Assembly: GCF_029637605.1 (NCBI RefSeq)
Contig: NZ_CP121261.1
Coordinates: 5,890,001-5,954,000 of the forward strand
Length of the DNA: 64,000 nucleotides
Direction: 5' to 3'
Origin: Achromobacter spanius
Lineage (GTDB): Bacteria > Pseudomonadota > Gammaproteobacteria > Burkholderiales > Burkholderiaceae_B
The notes beneath the pieces were generated by a model. That model had not been told where the DNA came from, made no database searches, and saw nothing but the letters and a program-made list of their open reading frames with translations. Made by a program: the position numbers and the translations under genes. This document shows, in pieces, positions 16,115 to 28,125 of the stretch. Numbering within the stretch: position 1 is the stretch's first letter; the number at the start of each line of letters is the position of its first letter.

Positions 16115-17428
16115 TTAGTGCGTGGAGTCCAGTGCGCGACCGTGGCCTTCCTGGCCAATCTGATCGTGCAGCCCGGGGTCGTCCTGCATGTTGCGCTTGC
16201 TCCAGCGCATGAACACCACCATCAGCACGGCGACGACGGTGCCGAAGATGACGATGATGATGTTGATGGGTAGTTGCAGCCACAGCAGCAGCGTGTACAT
16301 CGCCACCATCAACAGAATGTTGAGCTGTTCGTTGAAGTTCTGCACGGCGATGGAATGGCCCGCCGACAGCAGCACGTGGCCGCGATGCTGCAGCAGGGCG
16401 TTCATCGGCACGACGAAGAAGCCGGCCAGGCCCCCGGTGATGAGCAGCAGCAGGTAGACGCTCCAGGGCGAATAGACCAGCGGCATCAGCAGCACGACCA
16501 GGCCCATGGCGGCGCCCACCGGCAACACGGTCAGGGCGCGGCGCAGCGGGATTCGGCCGGCCAGGATGGAACCCACCACCGTACCCAGCGCGGCCACGCC
16601 CATCAGCATCGACGCCTTGTCCAATTGATAGCCCAGGTGGCTGCGGCCCCATTCGATGACGATAAGCTGCAGCGTTGCGCCCGCGCCCCAGAACAGCGTG
16701 GTGACGGCCAGCGAGATCTGCCCCAGCTTGTCTTTCCAGAGCACGCAAACGTAGCCCCAGAAGGTACGCATCAGCCGAACCGGGTTTTTCTGCTGCGGCG
16801 GATAACGCACGTGCGTGCGCGGAATCAACAGATTGCAAAGCGCTGCCAGCAGATACACAAAGGCGATCACCAGGATGGCGGCCTCGGCCGGCGTGTGCAC
16901 CAGGCTGCCGATGAAGGAATGGCTGAGCAGCGCGGTGGATACCGACGACGAGATAAGCAGGCCGCCCAGCACCGTGCCCAGGATGATGGAGAAGACGGTC
17001 AGGCCCTCGATCCAGCTATTGCCCTTGACCAGCATGTGCGGGGGCAGCATTTCGGTGACGATGCCGTACTTGGCGGGGGAATACGCGGCGGCGCCGATAC
17101 CCACGACCGCGTAGGCGGCGCACACCAGGTAGGTTTGGTATTCGGGGGCGACGCCGATGCTGGCGTACGAGAACATCAGCAGGCAGCCCGCCACTTTCAG
17201 GGCATTCGTGGAGAACATCACGCGGCCCTTGGGAAAGGAGTCCGCCAGGGCGCCGACAAAGGCCGCCAGCACCACATAGGCCAGCGCGAAGGACCATTTC
17301 ATCATGGGCGCCAACCAGTCGGGGCCGTGCAGCTCCTGTATCAAGGCGATGGCTGCGATGAACAGCGCATTGTCCGCCAATGACGAGAAGGCCTGCGCGG
17401 CCATGACCAGATAGAAACCACGTTTCAA
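16115..17428 (-). CDS. lplT: Lysophospholipid transporter LplT (MFS)
   Basis: Inner-membrane major facilitator protein predicted to flip lysophospholipids into the cell for re-acylation. About 12 hydrophobic segments are visible in the 437-residue product, which begins KRGFYLVMAAQAFSSLADNALF, the family's N-terminal signature. The start used is TTG at 17428, preceded by GGGGA about 5 nt upstream; the frame continues to 17635 but that extension is not hydrophobic and has no family similarity. No acyltransferase (aas) gene is adjacent, unlike in enterics. Confidence 0.85.
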   Translation of the reverse strand: MKRGFYLVMAAQAFSSLADNALFIAAIALIQELHGPDWLAPMMKWSFALAYVVLAAFVGALADSFPKGRVMFSTNALKVAGCLLMFSYASIGVAPEYQTYLVCAAYAVVGIGAAAYSPAKYGIVTEMLPPHMLVKGNSWIEGLTVFSIILGTVLGGLLISSSVSTALLSHSFIGSLVHTPAEAAILVIAFVYLLAALCNLLIPRTHVRYPPQQKNPVRLMRTFWGYVCVLWKDKLGQISLAVTTLFWGAGATLQLIVIEWGRSHLGYQLDKASMLMGVAALGTVVGSILAGRIPLRRALTVLPVGAAMGLVVLLMPLVYSPWSVYLLLLITGGLAGFFVVPMNALLQHRGHVLLSAGHSIAVQNFNEQLNILLMVAMYTLLLWLQLPINIIIVIFGTVVAVLMVVFMRWSKRNMQDDPGLHDQIGQEGHGRALDSTH

Positions 17429-17609
17429 GAATGTCCCCGTTCTTTGGCCAGCGCCCGGCCAGTCCGCGTGAAAATTATGTGTCGTGCCAAAAAGTGTCAG
17501 GGAGTATAGCCGGTGCCTTGCCGTGGGCCATTGAGCGTTTGCCCGCGAGTTGACCGTTGCTGACGTTTGGCCACGGACTGCCTGCGGTATCATACGACCC
17601 ATATGTGAG

Positions 17610-17632
17610 CCGGCCCTTCTTGGGCCGGTTTG
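17610..17632 (+). promoter_or_regulatory. Hairpin in the smc leader
   Basis: A 7-bp GC stem (CCGGCCC with GGGCCGG) with a 5-nt loop is followed by TTT, about 60 nt upstream of the smc GTG. A possible -10 box, TATCAT, lies at 17588-17593. It could be a weak attenuator. Confidence 0.35.
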
Positions 17633-17691
17633 CAATCTGTGCGGCAGGTCCGTTAACGCCTTTCGTCAACCCACCCCGTCGTCATCGTACT

Positions 17692-20600
17692 GTGCGTCTT
17701 ACTCAGCTAAAACTCGCCGGCTTCAAGTCCTTCGTCGATCCCACCGTGATTCCCGTGCCCAGCCAACTGGTCGGCGTGGTGGGTCCGAACGGCTGCGGAA
17801 AATCGAACATCATCGACGCCGTCCGCTGGGTGCTGGGCGAGGCCAAGGCCTCGGAACTGCGCGGCGAGTCCATGCAGGACGTCATTTTCAACGGCTCGGG
17901 CAACCGCAAGCCCGCCGCCCGGGCCTCGGTGGAAATGGTGTTCGACAACAGCGAAGGGCGCGCCGCCGGCCAGTGGAGCACCTACGCCGAAATCGCCGTA
18001 CGGCGGGTGCTGACCCGGGACGGCACCAGCAGCTATTTCGTCAACAACCAGCAGGTTCGGCGGCGCGACATCCACGACATCTTCCTGGGCACCGGCCTGG
18101 GCGCGCGCGGCTACGCCATCATCGGGCAGGGCATGATCAACCGCCTGATCGAGGCGCGCCCCGAAGAACTGCGGGTATTCCTGGAAGAAGCGGCCGGCGT
18201 GTCGCGCTACAAGGAACGCCGCCGCGAGACCGAAAACCGCCTGTCCGACACGCGCGAAAACCTGACCCGCGTTGAAGACATCCTGCGCGAGCTCAATAGC
18301 CAGCTTGAAAAGCTGGAGGCCCAGGCCGAAGTCGCCACGCGTTACCGCGAGCTTCAGGCCGACGGCGAAAAGAAGCAGCATTCCCTGTGGTTCCTGAAGG
18401 AAACCGGGGCGCGCGAAGAGCGCGCCAGGAAGGCCCAGGAAATGGCGCAGGCCCAGAACGAGCTCGAAGCCGCCATTGCTGGCTTGCGGGCGGGCGAAGC
18501 GGCGCTGGAATCCCGCCGTCAGGCCCACTATGCGGCCAGCGACGCGGTGCATACCGCGCAGGGCGCGCTGTATGAGGCCAACGCCCAGGTCAGCCGCCTG
18601 GAAGCCGAAATCCGCCATGTGGTCGATTCCCGCAATCGCTTGCAGTCGCGCCGCGACCAGTTGCAGCAGCAGATCGCGGAATGGACCAGCCAGCGCGAGC
18701 ATTGCACTGAACAAATCGCCCAGGCCGAAGACGACCTGGCCGCCGCCGCCGCCCGCACCGAAGAGGCGCGCGCCGCCGCGGAAGACGCCCAGGCCGGCTT
18801 GCCCTCGGTTGAACAGCGCGTGCGCGAAGCCGCGTCCGGCCGTGACGAGATGCGCGCCGCCCTGGCCCGCGTCGAACAGAACCTGGCGCTGGTCGCCCAA
18901 ACCCAGCGCGACGCCGATCGCCAGATGCAGGTGCTGGAGCAGCGCCGTGAGCGCTTGCAGCAGGAACTGCGTGAGCTGCACGCCCCGGATCCCATCCGCC
19001 TGGAACAACTGGCGGGCGACCGTCTGGCGGGCGAAGACCAACTGCAGGAAGCCCAGGAAGAACTGGCCACGCTGGAAGGCCGCGTGCCGGAAGCAGATGC
19101 CGAGCGCAGCCGCGCCCAGGCCGCCGCGCAGACCGACGCGCAGAACCTGGCTCGCCTTGAGGCCCGCCTGTCGGCCTTGGTGAAGTTGCAGGAAGACGTG
19201 CAGAAGCAGGGCGCCCTGGAACCCTGGCTGGCCAAGCACGAGCTTGCCGGTCTGTCGCGCCTGTGGCAGAAGCTGCATGTGGAGCCGGGTTGGGAAACCG
19301 CCCTGGAATCCGCGCTGCGCGAACGCATGGCCTCGATGGAAGTGCGCAACCTGGATTGGGCCCGCGCCTTCGCCGAAGATGCACCGCCCGCCCGGCTGGC
19401 CTTTTACCAATTGCCTGTCGCGGCCCCCGTGCCGCCCGCGCCCGCCGGTCTTACCTCGTTGGCCAGCCTGCTGCGCATCACGGATCCCGACCTGCGCACG
19501 CTGCTGAATGAATGGCTGGCCGGTATCTACACCGCCACCGACGTCACTCAGGCCCTGGCCATGCGGGCAAGCTTGCCCGCGGGCAGCGCCTGCGTGGTCA
19601 AGGCGGGCCATCTGATCGACGCGCACAGCGTTCGCTTTTACGCGCCCGATTCCGAACAGGCCGGCCTGTTGGCCCGCCAACAGGAAATCGAAAACCTGCA
19701 ACGCGAGATCAAGGCCCAGCAGTTGATCGCGGATCAGGCCCGCGCGGCAGTCGCCCGCGCCGAAGCGGCCTGGCAGCAGGTCACGCAAGCCATCGCCCCG
19801 GCGCGCACGCGCGTGGCCGAGGTCACGCGCCGCGTACACGACATCCAGTTGGAGCACTCGCGGCTGCAGCAGCAGGCGGAGCAATCCGGCGAACGCGCCT
19901 CGCGTCTGCGTCAGGACCTGGAAGAAATCAAGGTTCAGGAAGAAGACCTGCGCGCCACCCGCGAAGAAGCGGAAGCCCGCTTCGAGACACTGGACGAAGA
20001 ACTGGCCGAGCATCAATCGCGCTTTGCCGATGCCGAGATCGACGGCGAAACCCTGGCCGCCCAGGCCGAAGCCGCGCGCACGCGTCTGCGCGAGCTGGAG
20101 CGCGCCGCCCAGGAAGCCGAATTCGCCGAGCGCGGCATCCAGGTCCGCATCACCGACCTGCAACGCAATCAGCAATTGGCCGCCGACCAAAGCCAGCGTG
20201 GCGCGGTTGAGCTGGAACAACTGATGGGCGATCTGGTCGAGCTGGATGCCTCGGCTTCGCAAGCCGGTTTGCAGGACGCCCTGGAAGCCCGCGCCGAGCG
20301 CGAGGAAGCGTTGTCGCGCGCGCGCCAGGAACTGGAAAACCTGGCCGCCTTGCTGCGCGGGGCCGACGAAGACCGCCAGCAGCAGGAACAGACGTTGGAA
20401 CCGCGCCGCGCGCGCATCATGGAACTGCAATTGCAGGAACAGGCCGCCCGCCTGGCCGAAGAGCAGTTCACCGAACAATTGAACGCGCGCGAAGTCGACC
20501 GCGAGGCGCTGGCGCAAGACCTGGCCAACCAGCCGGACGAATGGCGTCGCGCCAGTTGGCTGCAACAGGAAGTGGGGCGGATCTCGCGCCAGATCGAATC

Positions 20601-21225
20601 GTTGGGCTCGGTCAACCTGGCGGCCTTGGACGAACTGAACACGTCGCGCGAACGCAAGGGCTTCCTGGATTCACAACACCAGGACTTGATGACCGCCATC
20701 GAGACCCTGGAAGACGCCATCCGCAAGATCGACCGTGAAACGCGCGAGCTGCTGCAAGAGACGTTCAACATCGTGAACGGCCACTTCGGCGAGCTCTTCC
20801 CCAAGCTTTTCGGCGGGGGCGAGGCCAAGCTCAGCATGACCGGCGAAGAAATTCTCGACGCGGGCGTGCAGGTGATGGCCCAGCCGCCCGGCAAGCGCAA
20901 CAGCACGATCCACCTGCTTTCCGGCGGCGAAAAAGCGCTGACCGCAACCGCGTTGGTGTTCGCGCTGTTCAAGCTGAACCCGGCGCCGTTCTGCCTGCTG
21001 GACGAGGTGGACGCGCCGTTGGACGACGCCAATACGGAACGCTATGCGAACCTGGTCGCCAACATGAGCGAGCAAACCCAATTCCTTTTCATTTCGCACA
21101 ACAAGATCGCCATGCAGATGGCCAAGCAACTGATCGGCGTAACCATGCAAGAGCAAGGGGTTTCGCGTATCGTTGCGGTAGACATAGATTCGGCCGTGCA
21201 AATGATGGCCTCCGAAGCGGCATAA
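17692..21225 (+). CDS. smc: Chromosome segregation protein SMC
   Basis: Condensin ATPase that compacts and helps segregate the chromosome. The 1177-residue protein has N-terminal Walker A GPNGCGKS (31-38), long coiled-coil arms rich in Glu, Gln, Arg and Ala on both sides of a hinge (about 500-650), C-terminal signature LSGGEKALTA (about 1076) and Walker B CLLDEVDAPLDD. The GTG start at 17692 gives VRLTQLKLAGFKSF, the usual N terminus; the frame is open upstream, but that sequence is not SMC-like. The scpA and scpB partner genes are not in the window. First gene of a smc-zipA-ligA operon. Confidence 0.96.
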   Translation: MRLTQLKLAGFKSFVDPTVIPVPSQLVGVVGPNGCGKSNIIDAVRWVLGEAKASELRGESMQDVIFNGSGNRKPAARASVEMVFDNSEGRAAGQWSTYAEIAVRRVLTRDGTSSYFVNNQQVRRRDIHDIFLGTGLGARGYAIIGQGMINRLIEARPEELRVFLEEAAGVSRYKERRRETENRLSDTRENLTRVEDILRELNSQLEKLEAQAEVATRYRELQADGEKKQHSLWFLKETGAREERARKAQEMAQAQNELEAAIAGLRAGEAALESRRQAHYAASDAVHTAQGALYEANAQVSRLEAEIRHVVDSRNRLQSRRDQLQQQIAEWTSQREHCTEQIAQAEDDLAAAAARTEEARAAAEDAQAGLPSVEQRVREAASGRDEMRAALARVEQNLALVAQTQRDADRQMQVLEQRRERLQQELRELHAPDPIRLEQLAGDRLAGEDQLQEAQEELATLEGRVPEADAERSRAQAAAQTDAQNLARLEARLSALVKLQEDVQKQGALEPWLAKHELAGLSRLWQKLHVEPGWETALESALRERMASMEVRNLDWARAFAEDAPPARLAFYQLPVAAPVPPAPAGLTSLASLLRITDPDLRTLLNEWLAGIYTATDVTQALAMRASLPAGSACVVKAGHLIDAHSVRFYAPDSEQAGLLARQQEIENLQREIKAQQLIADQARAAVARAEAAWQQVTQAIAPARTRVAEVTRRVHDIQLEHSRLQQQAEQSGERASRLRQDLEEIKVQEEDLRATREEAEARFETLDEELAEHQSRFADAEIDGETLAAQAEAARTRLRELERAAQEAEFAERGIQVRITDLQRNQQLAADQSQRGAVELEQLMGDLVELDASASQAGLQDALEARAEREEALSRARQELENLAALLRGADEDRQQQEQTLEPRRARIMELQLQEQAARLAEEQFTEQLNAREVDREALAQDLANQPDEWRRASWLQQEVGRISRQIESLGSVNLAALDELNTSRERKGFLDSQHQDLMTAIETLEDAIRKIDRETRELLQETFNIVNGHFGELFPKLFGGGEAKLSMTGEEILDAGVQVMAQPPGKRNSTIHLLSGGEKALTATALVFALFKLNPAPFCLLDEVDAPLDDANTERYANLVANMSEQTQFLFISHNKIAMQMAKQLIGVTMQEQGVSRIVAVDIDSAVQMMASEAA

Positions 21226-21270
21226 ACCCTCTATTTAGAATGGCGCCGCCTTCTGGCGCGGGATGTACAC

Positions 21271-22350
21271 ATGAGTGATTTGCAGATCGGGCTGATAGCC
21301 CTGGGCGTCTTGCTGATACTGCTGGTGTTGGGATTCAACTGGTGGCAGGACCGTCGTGTCCGGCGCAAGATGCAGAGCCATTTCCCCACGTCTGAACAGG
21401 ATCCGCTGCTGGGTGCGGGCGCCGCTGCCGGTGCCTCCTCGGCCACGGCGGCTGGCGCCAGCCGGCGCGAACCCGGCATGGGCGGGGACGCCCCGCGCGC
21501 GCAACCGGGCCAACCTGCCCCGGTGGATCCGGGCAGCGACGCCGACGACGCCGAAGAGCCCGATCCGGCCTGCGAAGTGGTCATTGAAATCAACTTCGCG
21601 GAGCCCGTGCGCGGCGCTGACCTGCTTCCCTATATGCAAAGCCTGCGTCATGTTGGCCGCAAGCCCATGCGCGTGTTTGCCGAAACCGACCAGCGCCGCC
21701 ACCGCGCGCGCGTGCATCCTGCCGAGTCCTATGCATCGATGCAATTGGCCGTGTTGCTGGCCAACCGTAGCGGCCCGCTGACCGCCATCGAATGGTCGCA
21801 GGCCTGGGCGCGTGCCCAAGACATGGCTGAACGCTTCGACGCCACCATCGAAGGCCCGGACCAGCAAGCCGTGCTGGAGCAGGGCGCGCGCCTCGACGAC
21901 ACCTGCGCCGCACTGGACACCCAAGTGGGTCTGACCTTGTTGTTGGGTTCGGCCCAGCCGGCGGCGGAAGTGCTTGCCGTTGCCCGCGACACCGGTTTCC
22001 TGGCCGACGGCAACCGTCTTGCCTGGCCCGCTGAAAACGGCGTCACCCGCTTCACCTTGTCGCGCGCTGACGGCGCCACCTTCGATGCGGGCATGGGGGG
22101 CGTGGAACGCCTCTACCTGTTGCTGGATGTGCCGTGCGCGCCGGCTGACAAGCGCGCCTTTGGCCGCATGGTGGACGTGGGCCGCGACCTGGCCGCTCGC
22201 CTGCGCGCGGAACTGGTGGATGACCAAGGCAAGCCGCTGGCCGAAGGGTCGGAAACCGTTATCGACGAACGCCTGCAAGTGTTGTTCGAACAGCTTGAGC
22301 AAGCGGGCCTGCCCGCCGGAAGCGAGCGTGCTCAACGGGTGTTTGCATAA
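21271..22350 (+). CDS. zipA: Cell division protein ZipA homologue
   Basis: Membrane-anchored FtsZ-binding division protein. The 359-residue chain begins with a single transmembrane helix (residues about 5-22), followed by a basic stretch, an Ala/Gly/Pro-rich linker, and a C-terminal ZipA-type FtsZ-binding domain (about 205-340). Sequence conservation is low across this family, so the call rests on architecture and position: between smc and ligA, as in other Burkholderiales. The stop codon directly abuts the ligA ATG. Confidence 0.82.
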   Translation: MSDLQIGLIALGVLLILLVLGFNWWQDRRVRRKMQSHFPTSEQDPLLGAGAAAGASSATAAGASRREPGMGGDAPRAQPGQPAPVDPGSDADDAEEPDPACEVVIEINFAEPVRGADLLPYMQSLRHVGRKPMRVFAETDQRRHRARVHPAESYASMQLAVLLANRSGPLTAIEWSQAWARAQDMAERFDATIEGPDQQAVLEQGARLDDTCAALDTQVGLTLLLGSAQPAAEVLAVARDTGFLADGNRLAWPAENGVTRFTLSRADGATFDAGMGGVERLYLLLDVPCAPADKRAFGRMVDVGRDLAARLRAELVDDQGKPLAEGSETVIDERLQVLFEQLEQAGLPAGSERAQRVFA

Positions 22351-24453
<2,103 letters not shown>

Positions 24454-24506
24454 CCGGACGTGATCAAAAGACGGTAGATCAACGGCAGTAGGCCAACACG
24501 CAAATC

Positions 24507-24544
24507 AAAAAGCTGCACGCCCCAAGGCGCGCAGCTTTTTTTTG
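24507..24544 (+). terminator. Terminator of the smc-zipA-ligA operon
   Basis: A 10-bp stem (AAAAAGCTGC with GCAGCTTTTT) with a GC-rich internal loop is followed by a long T tract. Confidence 0.9.
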
Positions 24545-24571
24545 GTTCTAGTGCACGATCCGCAAGCGCAC

Positions 24572-24601
24572 AAAAAAACTGCCCGCATGGGCGGGCAGTT
24601 T
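24572..24601 (-). terminator. Terminator of the msrB-yciB-bolA-par27 operon
   Basis: An 11-bp stem (AAACTGCCCGC with GCGGGCAGTTT) with a 4-nt loop runs, on the minus strand, into a T7 tract just past the par27 stop. Confidence 0.9.
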
Positions 24602-24617
24602 CAGGTCTGGCGCAGGC

Positions 24618-25394
24618 TTACTGGATCTTGGCCTTGTCGCGCAGTTGCTTCTGGTAGTCGGCCAGGGTTTGCTGGCGCAGCATTTCTTCCAGTTGCGGAC
24701 GCACTTGGTCCAGCGGCGGGAATTCCACCGGGCGAGTGTCGTCAACCTTGATGATGTGCCAGCCGAACTGGGTCTGAATCGGCTTGTCGACCATTTCGCC
24801 CTTCTTCAGTTGGGTCACGGCTTGCGCGAACGGCTGGACGTAGTTGGTCGGGGGAGCCCAACCCAGATCGCCACCCTTTTCGGCGCTGCCGGGGTCCTTC
24901 GAGTTCTTCTTGGCCAGATCGTCGAACTTGTTCTTGTTGCTCTTGATCTGGGCCAGCAGGTCATTGGCCGTCTTCTCGTCTTCGACGAGGATGTGGCGGA
25001 CCTTGTATTCCATCTTGCCGGCTTGTTCCTGCTTGATCTTGTCGTATTCAGCAGTGACCTTGGCGTCCGACACCGGGTGCTTGGCCAGGTAGTCGGCCAT
25101 CAGGGCACGAACCAGGATGCCTTGGCGGGCCAGTTCGATTTCGGTCTGAACGTCGGCTTGCTTGGCGATGCCGCTGGATTCGGCGGCCTGCACGAAGATC
25201 TGGCGGTTGATCATTTCTTGCTTGACCTGTTCGCGCAGTTGCGGCGAATCGGTGGCGCCCTGGCTGACCAGCAGCTTGACGAATTGATCCAAATTCTTTT
25301 GCGGAATGGCCTTGCCGTTAACGGTGGCCACGTTCTGCGCGAAAGCAGGCACGGCGATGACGCAGGCCGCAGCCAGCATGACGATGCGTTTCAT
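24618..25394 (-). CDS. par27: Periplasmic parvulin-type peptidyl-prolyl isomerase, Par27-like
   Basis: Exported folding factor: a signal peptide (MKRIVMLAAACVIAVPAFA) is followed by a SurA/PpiD-like N-terminal chaperone helix region, a single parvulin domain (about 128-222; YKVRHILVEDE, GGDLGWAPP, FGWHIIKV) and a short helical tail. Length (258) and layout match Bordetella Par27, which has both isomerase and chaperone activity and helps outer-membrane protein biogenesis. It is the last gene of the operon, 17 bp after bolA. Confidence 0.9.
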   Translation of the reverse strand: MKRIVMLAAACVIAVPAFAQNVATVNGKAIPQKNLDQFVKLLVSQGATDSPQLREQVKQEMINRQIFVQAAESSGIAKQADVQTEIELARQGILVRALMADYLAKHPVSDAKVTAEYDKIKQEQAGKMEYKVRHILVEDEKTANDLLAQIKSNKNKFDDLAKKNSKDPGSAEKGGDLGWAPPTNYVQPFAQAVTQLKKGEMVDKPIQTQFGWHIIKVDDTRPVEFPPLDQVRPQLEEMLRQQTLADYQKQLRDKAKIQ

Positions 25395-25411
25395 GAATAT
25401 CCTTTTACTTT

Positions 25412-25681
25412 CTATTTGGGAGCCTGGGCATCTAGCGCAAGCGCATGAATCGGATAGGGGATCAAATCTTGCAAATGATGATACACCAGCCTATGTCGCG
25501 CTACGGCGGAGAGCCCCGTGAAGCAAGGCGCTACGATGTGCACGCGATAGTGGCCGGCGCCGTTTTTACTGCCTTCGTGGCCGGCATGCAAATGCGAGTC
25601 GTCCAGGATGTCCAGCGTGACGGGATCCAGGGCGGCCAGGCGCTCCCGGATCAGGGTGATGCGGTCGGTGGTTTCTGACAT
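25412..25681 (-). CDS. bolA: BolA family protein
   Basis: Small (89 residues) BolA-fold protein with the family's LxIxDxSxxHxGH-type signature (LDILDDSHLHAGH) and the RHRLVYHHL helix. BolA proteins work with monothiol glutaredoxins in iron-sulfur and iron homeostasis, and some regulate morphology genes; which applies here is not known. It lies between yciB and par27 in the operon. Confidence 0.92.
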   Translation of the reverse strand: MSETTDRITLIRERLAALDPVTLDILDDSHLHAGHEGSKNGAGHYRVHIVAPCFTGLSAVARHRLVYHHLQDLIPYPIHALALDAQAPK

Positions 25682-25772
25682 GGCGGCAATATGAAAGTTC
25701 CGGCGCGCGCACTTGTCAGTGCGCGCTGATGATTGGACCGTTGGAGTGGAGCGTCTTGGGCCGTCTGGCGGA

Positions 25773-26348
25773 TCAGGGTTTGCTCGGCGGGGTGTCCGAG
25801 CCAGCGTTTTCGTCGGTCTGGATGTGCTTGCCCAGCCAGACCGATTGCCCGATCACGAAGACGATCATCAGGCCCATCAGGCCAAAGGCCTTGAAGCTGA
25901 CCCATTGCGACTCGGTGAAATGGCCCGAGAACGCCACATACAGGTTCAGCGCGCCCGCTACCAGGAAGAAGGCTGCCCAGACCAGGTTGAGCTTGTCCCA
26001 TGCCGCATCGGGCAGTTGAATCTGTTTTTCCATCAGGCGGCGGATCAGGTTGCGGCCGAACAGCAGGCGGGCGAAGACCAGCGCGCCGCCGAACAGCCAG
26101 TACAGCACCGTGGGCTTCCACTTGATGAACACATCGCTATGCAGCCAGATGGTGGCGCCGCCGAAGACCAGGATGACGGTCAGGTTCACCCAATGCATGG
26201 CTTCGGTGGGGCGGCCCGTTACCTTCAACCAGACAATCTGCAATACGGCGGCCGCCATGGCGACGGCCGTGGCGGTGAAGATGTCCGTGTACCGATAGGC
26301 AATGAAGAACAGGAACAGCGGGAACAGGTCGAACAGAAACTTCTTCAT
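25773..26348 (-). CDS. yciB: Inner-membrane septation protein A (YciB/IspZ)
   Basis: Integral membrane protein of 191 residues with about five transmembrane helices and the family motifs FDLFPLFLFF, AMHWVNLT and KWKPTVLYW. YciB contributes to cell-envelope synthesis and septation in enterics and Shigella. Its start codon directly follows the msrB stop, so the two are coupled. Confidence 0.93.
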   Translation of the reverse strand: MKKFLFDLFPLFLFFIAYRYTDIFTATAVAMAAAVLQIVWLKVTGRPTEAMHWVNLTVILVFGGATIWLHSDVFIKWKPTVLYWLFGGALVFARLLFGRNLIRRLMEKQIQLPDAAWDKLNLVWAAFFLVAGALNLYVAFSGHFTESQWVSFKAFGLMGLMIVFVIGQSVWLGKHIQTDENAGSDTPPSKP

Positions 26349-26747
26349 TCAGTTTTCTATGGGTTCAAACGTCATCGACAGGGAATTGATGCAATAGCGC
26401 AGCCCGGTGGGCGGCGGGCCGTCGGGAAAGACGTGACCCAGGTGTGAATCGCAGACGTTGCACAGCACTTCGGTGCGGACCATGCCGTGGGTCGTGTCGC
26501 GCTCTTCGCGCACCAATTCGGGATCCAGCGCCTGGAAATAGCTGGGCCAGCCACAGCCGGCGTCGAATTTGGTGTCGGATGCGAACAGGGCCGTGCCACA
26601 GCCCACGCAGCGGTATATGCCCGGCGTGGTCGTATCCCAGTAACGCCCGGTGAATGCGCGTTCGGTACCTTTTTGACGGGTGACCACGTATTCTTCGGGG
26701 GAAAGTTGTGCGCGCCATTCGGCGTCGGATTTGCGTACTTTTTCCAT
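26349..26747 (-). CDS. msrB: Peptide-methionine (R)-S-oxide reductase MsrB
   Basis: Repairs the R form of methionine sulfoxide in cytosolic proteins. In the 132-residue product, zinc ligands CVGC and CNVC and the catalytic cysteine in RYCINS are present, as is the GCGWPSYF motif. The start at 26747 ([11 protein letters not shown]) fits the family; the same frame stays open far upstream, antisense to bioMN, which is an artefact of GC-rich coding. First gene of the operon, divergent from bioM with a 52-bp gap. Confidence 0.95.
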   Translation of the reverse strand: MEKVRKSDAEWRAQLSPEEYVVTRQKGTERAFTGRYWDTTTPGIYRCVGCGTALFASDTKFDAGCGWPSYFQALDPELVREERDTTHGMVRTEVLCNVCDSHLGHVFPDGPPPTGLRYCINSLSMTFEPIEN

Positions 26748-26768
26748 ATCAGCTCTTGGAGTCCCGAT

Positions 26769-26786
26769 GCCCGAAATGGTTCGGGC
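26769..26786. promoter_or_regulatory. Inverted repeat between msrB and bioM
   Basis: GCCCGAA-N4-TTCGGGC sits between the divergent starts and abuts CATAAT (26786-26791), a possible -10 box for bioM. It could be an operator for a biotin-responsive repressor or simply a hairpin; it does not match the BioR consensus I know. Confidence 0.3.
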
Positions 26787-26799
26787 ATAATCCCGCCCC

Positions 26800-27477
26800 A
26801 TGTTAATCGAGTTTGACCAGGCGGTAGTGTCGACGCCCCAGGCGGAAGTGTTGCGCGGGGTGAGCGTAACCCTGGCCGAACGGCGCATCGGCATTGTCGG
26901 ACCCAACGGCGCGGGCAAGAGCACGCTGGCGCGCCTGGTCAACGGCCTGGTGGTGCCTTCGGCGGGCAGCGTGCGGGTGGACGGCCTGGATACCCGCCAC
27001 GACTTGAAGGCCGTGCGCCGCCGCGTGGGCTTCGTATTCCAGAACCCGGAAAACCAGATCGTGTTTCCCAATGTGCGCGAAGACCTGGCGTTTGGCCTGA
27101 AGCGCCTGGAGCCGGACAAGGCGCGGCGCGAATCACGCATCGACAGCCAATTGAACGCGCTGGGCGTGGGCCACCTGGCCGACCGCAGCAGCCACACGCT
27201 GTCCGGCGGCGAGCGCCAACTGGTGGCGCTGGCGGCAGTGCTGGTCATGGAACCGGCGCTGGTCGTCTTTGACGAACCGACCACGCAATTGGACCTGCGC
27301 AACCGCAACCGGGTCCGCCATGCCATTGCGGCGCTGCCCCACGACGCGATTGTCGTCAGCCACGATCTGGAATTACTGGAAGATTTTGACCGGGTGCTGG
27401 TGGTGCGCGAGGGCGCCATCGCCGCCGACGACACGCCCGCGGCGGCCTTGCGCTGGTATCGGGAGCACTGCGCATGA
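26800..27477 (+). CDS. bioM: Biotin ECF transporter ATPase BioM
   Basis: Cytosolic ATPase of the energy-coupling-factor biotin importer. The 225-residue protein has Walker [11 protein letters not shown]-loop [10 protein letters not shown] (the PENQ form is typical of ECF A-subunits), signature LSGGERQ and Walker [12 protein letters not shown]. It overlaps bioN by 4 bp and belongs with bioN and bioY in a three-gene operon. Confidence 0.94.
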   Translation: MLIEFDQAVVSTPQAEVLRGVSVTLAERRIGIVGPNGAGKSTLARLVNGLVVPSAGSVRVDGLDTRHDLKAVRRRVGFVFQNPENQIVFPNVREDLAFGLKRLEPDKARRESRIDSQLNALGVGHLADRSSHTLSGGERQLVALAAVLVMEPALVVFDEPTTQLDLRNRNRVRHAIAALPHDAIVVSHDLELLEDFDRVLVVREGAIAADDTPAAALRWYREHCA

Positions 27478-28070
27478 TCGAACCGCTTTACGTTGCCGGC
27501 CGCTCGGCGCTGCACCGGTTGCCCGCCTGGCTGAAGCTGGCCGCGCTGGTGGCGGCCGGGGCAAGCCTGTTCGTACTGCGCGACCCCCGTTGGCTGGGCG
27601 CGGCGTTCGCGGCGGCGGCCCTGCTGGTGTGGTCGACCGGCGTCTCGGCGGCTGCCGTCTGGCGCCAGGTGCGCGGGCTGTTGTGGGTGTTGCTGGCGGT
27701 GGGCGTGTTCACGGGTGTGTTCCAAGGCTGGGTTGAGGCCCTGGCGGTGGTGCTGCGCGTGGGGGCCATGGTGGGGTTGGCGCTGGCGGTGACGCTGGCG
27801 ACTCGTACCTCGGACCTGATCGCCGTCTGCGAACGCGCCTTGATGCCGCTGGAGCGCATCGGGCTGCTGGACGCCGGCAAGGTGGCGCTGGCCCTGGCGC
27901 TGGCCTTGCGTTTCGTACCCGAAATCTGGCGCAACTTTCACGAGATTCGCGAAGCCCAGGCGGCGCGCGGCTTAGGCGCCCACCCGCTTGCGTTGATCGT
28001 GCCGCTGATTGTGCTGACCTTGAAGCGTGCCCAGGAAGTGGCCGAAGCTATTGACGCGCGCAGTGCCTGA
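27474..28070 (+). CDS. bioN: Biotin ECF transporter transmembrane coupling protein BioN
   Basis: T-component linking the ATPase to BioY. The 198-residue protein has several transmembrane helices and a C-terminal coupling helix with the Ala-Arg-Gly motif (QAARGLG), characteristic of EcfT proteins. Its start overlaps the bioM stop (ATGA). Confidence 0.92.
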   Translation: MIEPLYVAGRSALHRLPAWLKLAALVAAGASLFVLRDPRWLGAAFAAAALLVWSTGVSAAAVWRQVRGLLWVLLAVGVFTGVFQGWVEALAVVLRVGAMVGLALAVTLATRTSDLIAVCERALMPLERIGLLDAGKVALALALALRFVPEIWRNFHEIREAQAARGLGAHPLALIVPLIVLTLKRAQEVAEAIDARSA

Positions 28071-28125
28071 GCGGACCGCCCGCCGTCGTGATCCCACGCC
28101 GTATTGATTCCATAAAGGTGAACCC

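Noticed and set aside
17707..20565. 952-codon open frame antisense to smc
   Set aside because: No family similarity. The smc frame has complete SMC motifs on the other strand; the antisense frame is a codon-bias shadow.
26748..27941. N-terminal extension of msrB through the bioMN region
   Set aside because: The frame is open but antisense to bioM and bioN. MsrB similarity begins at 26747 with a normal family N terminus.
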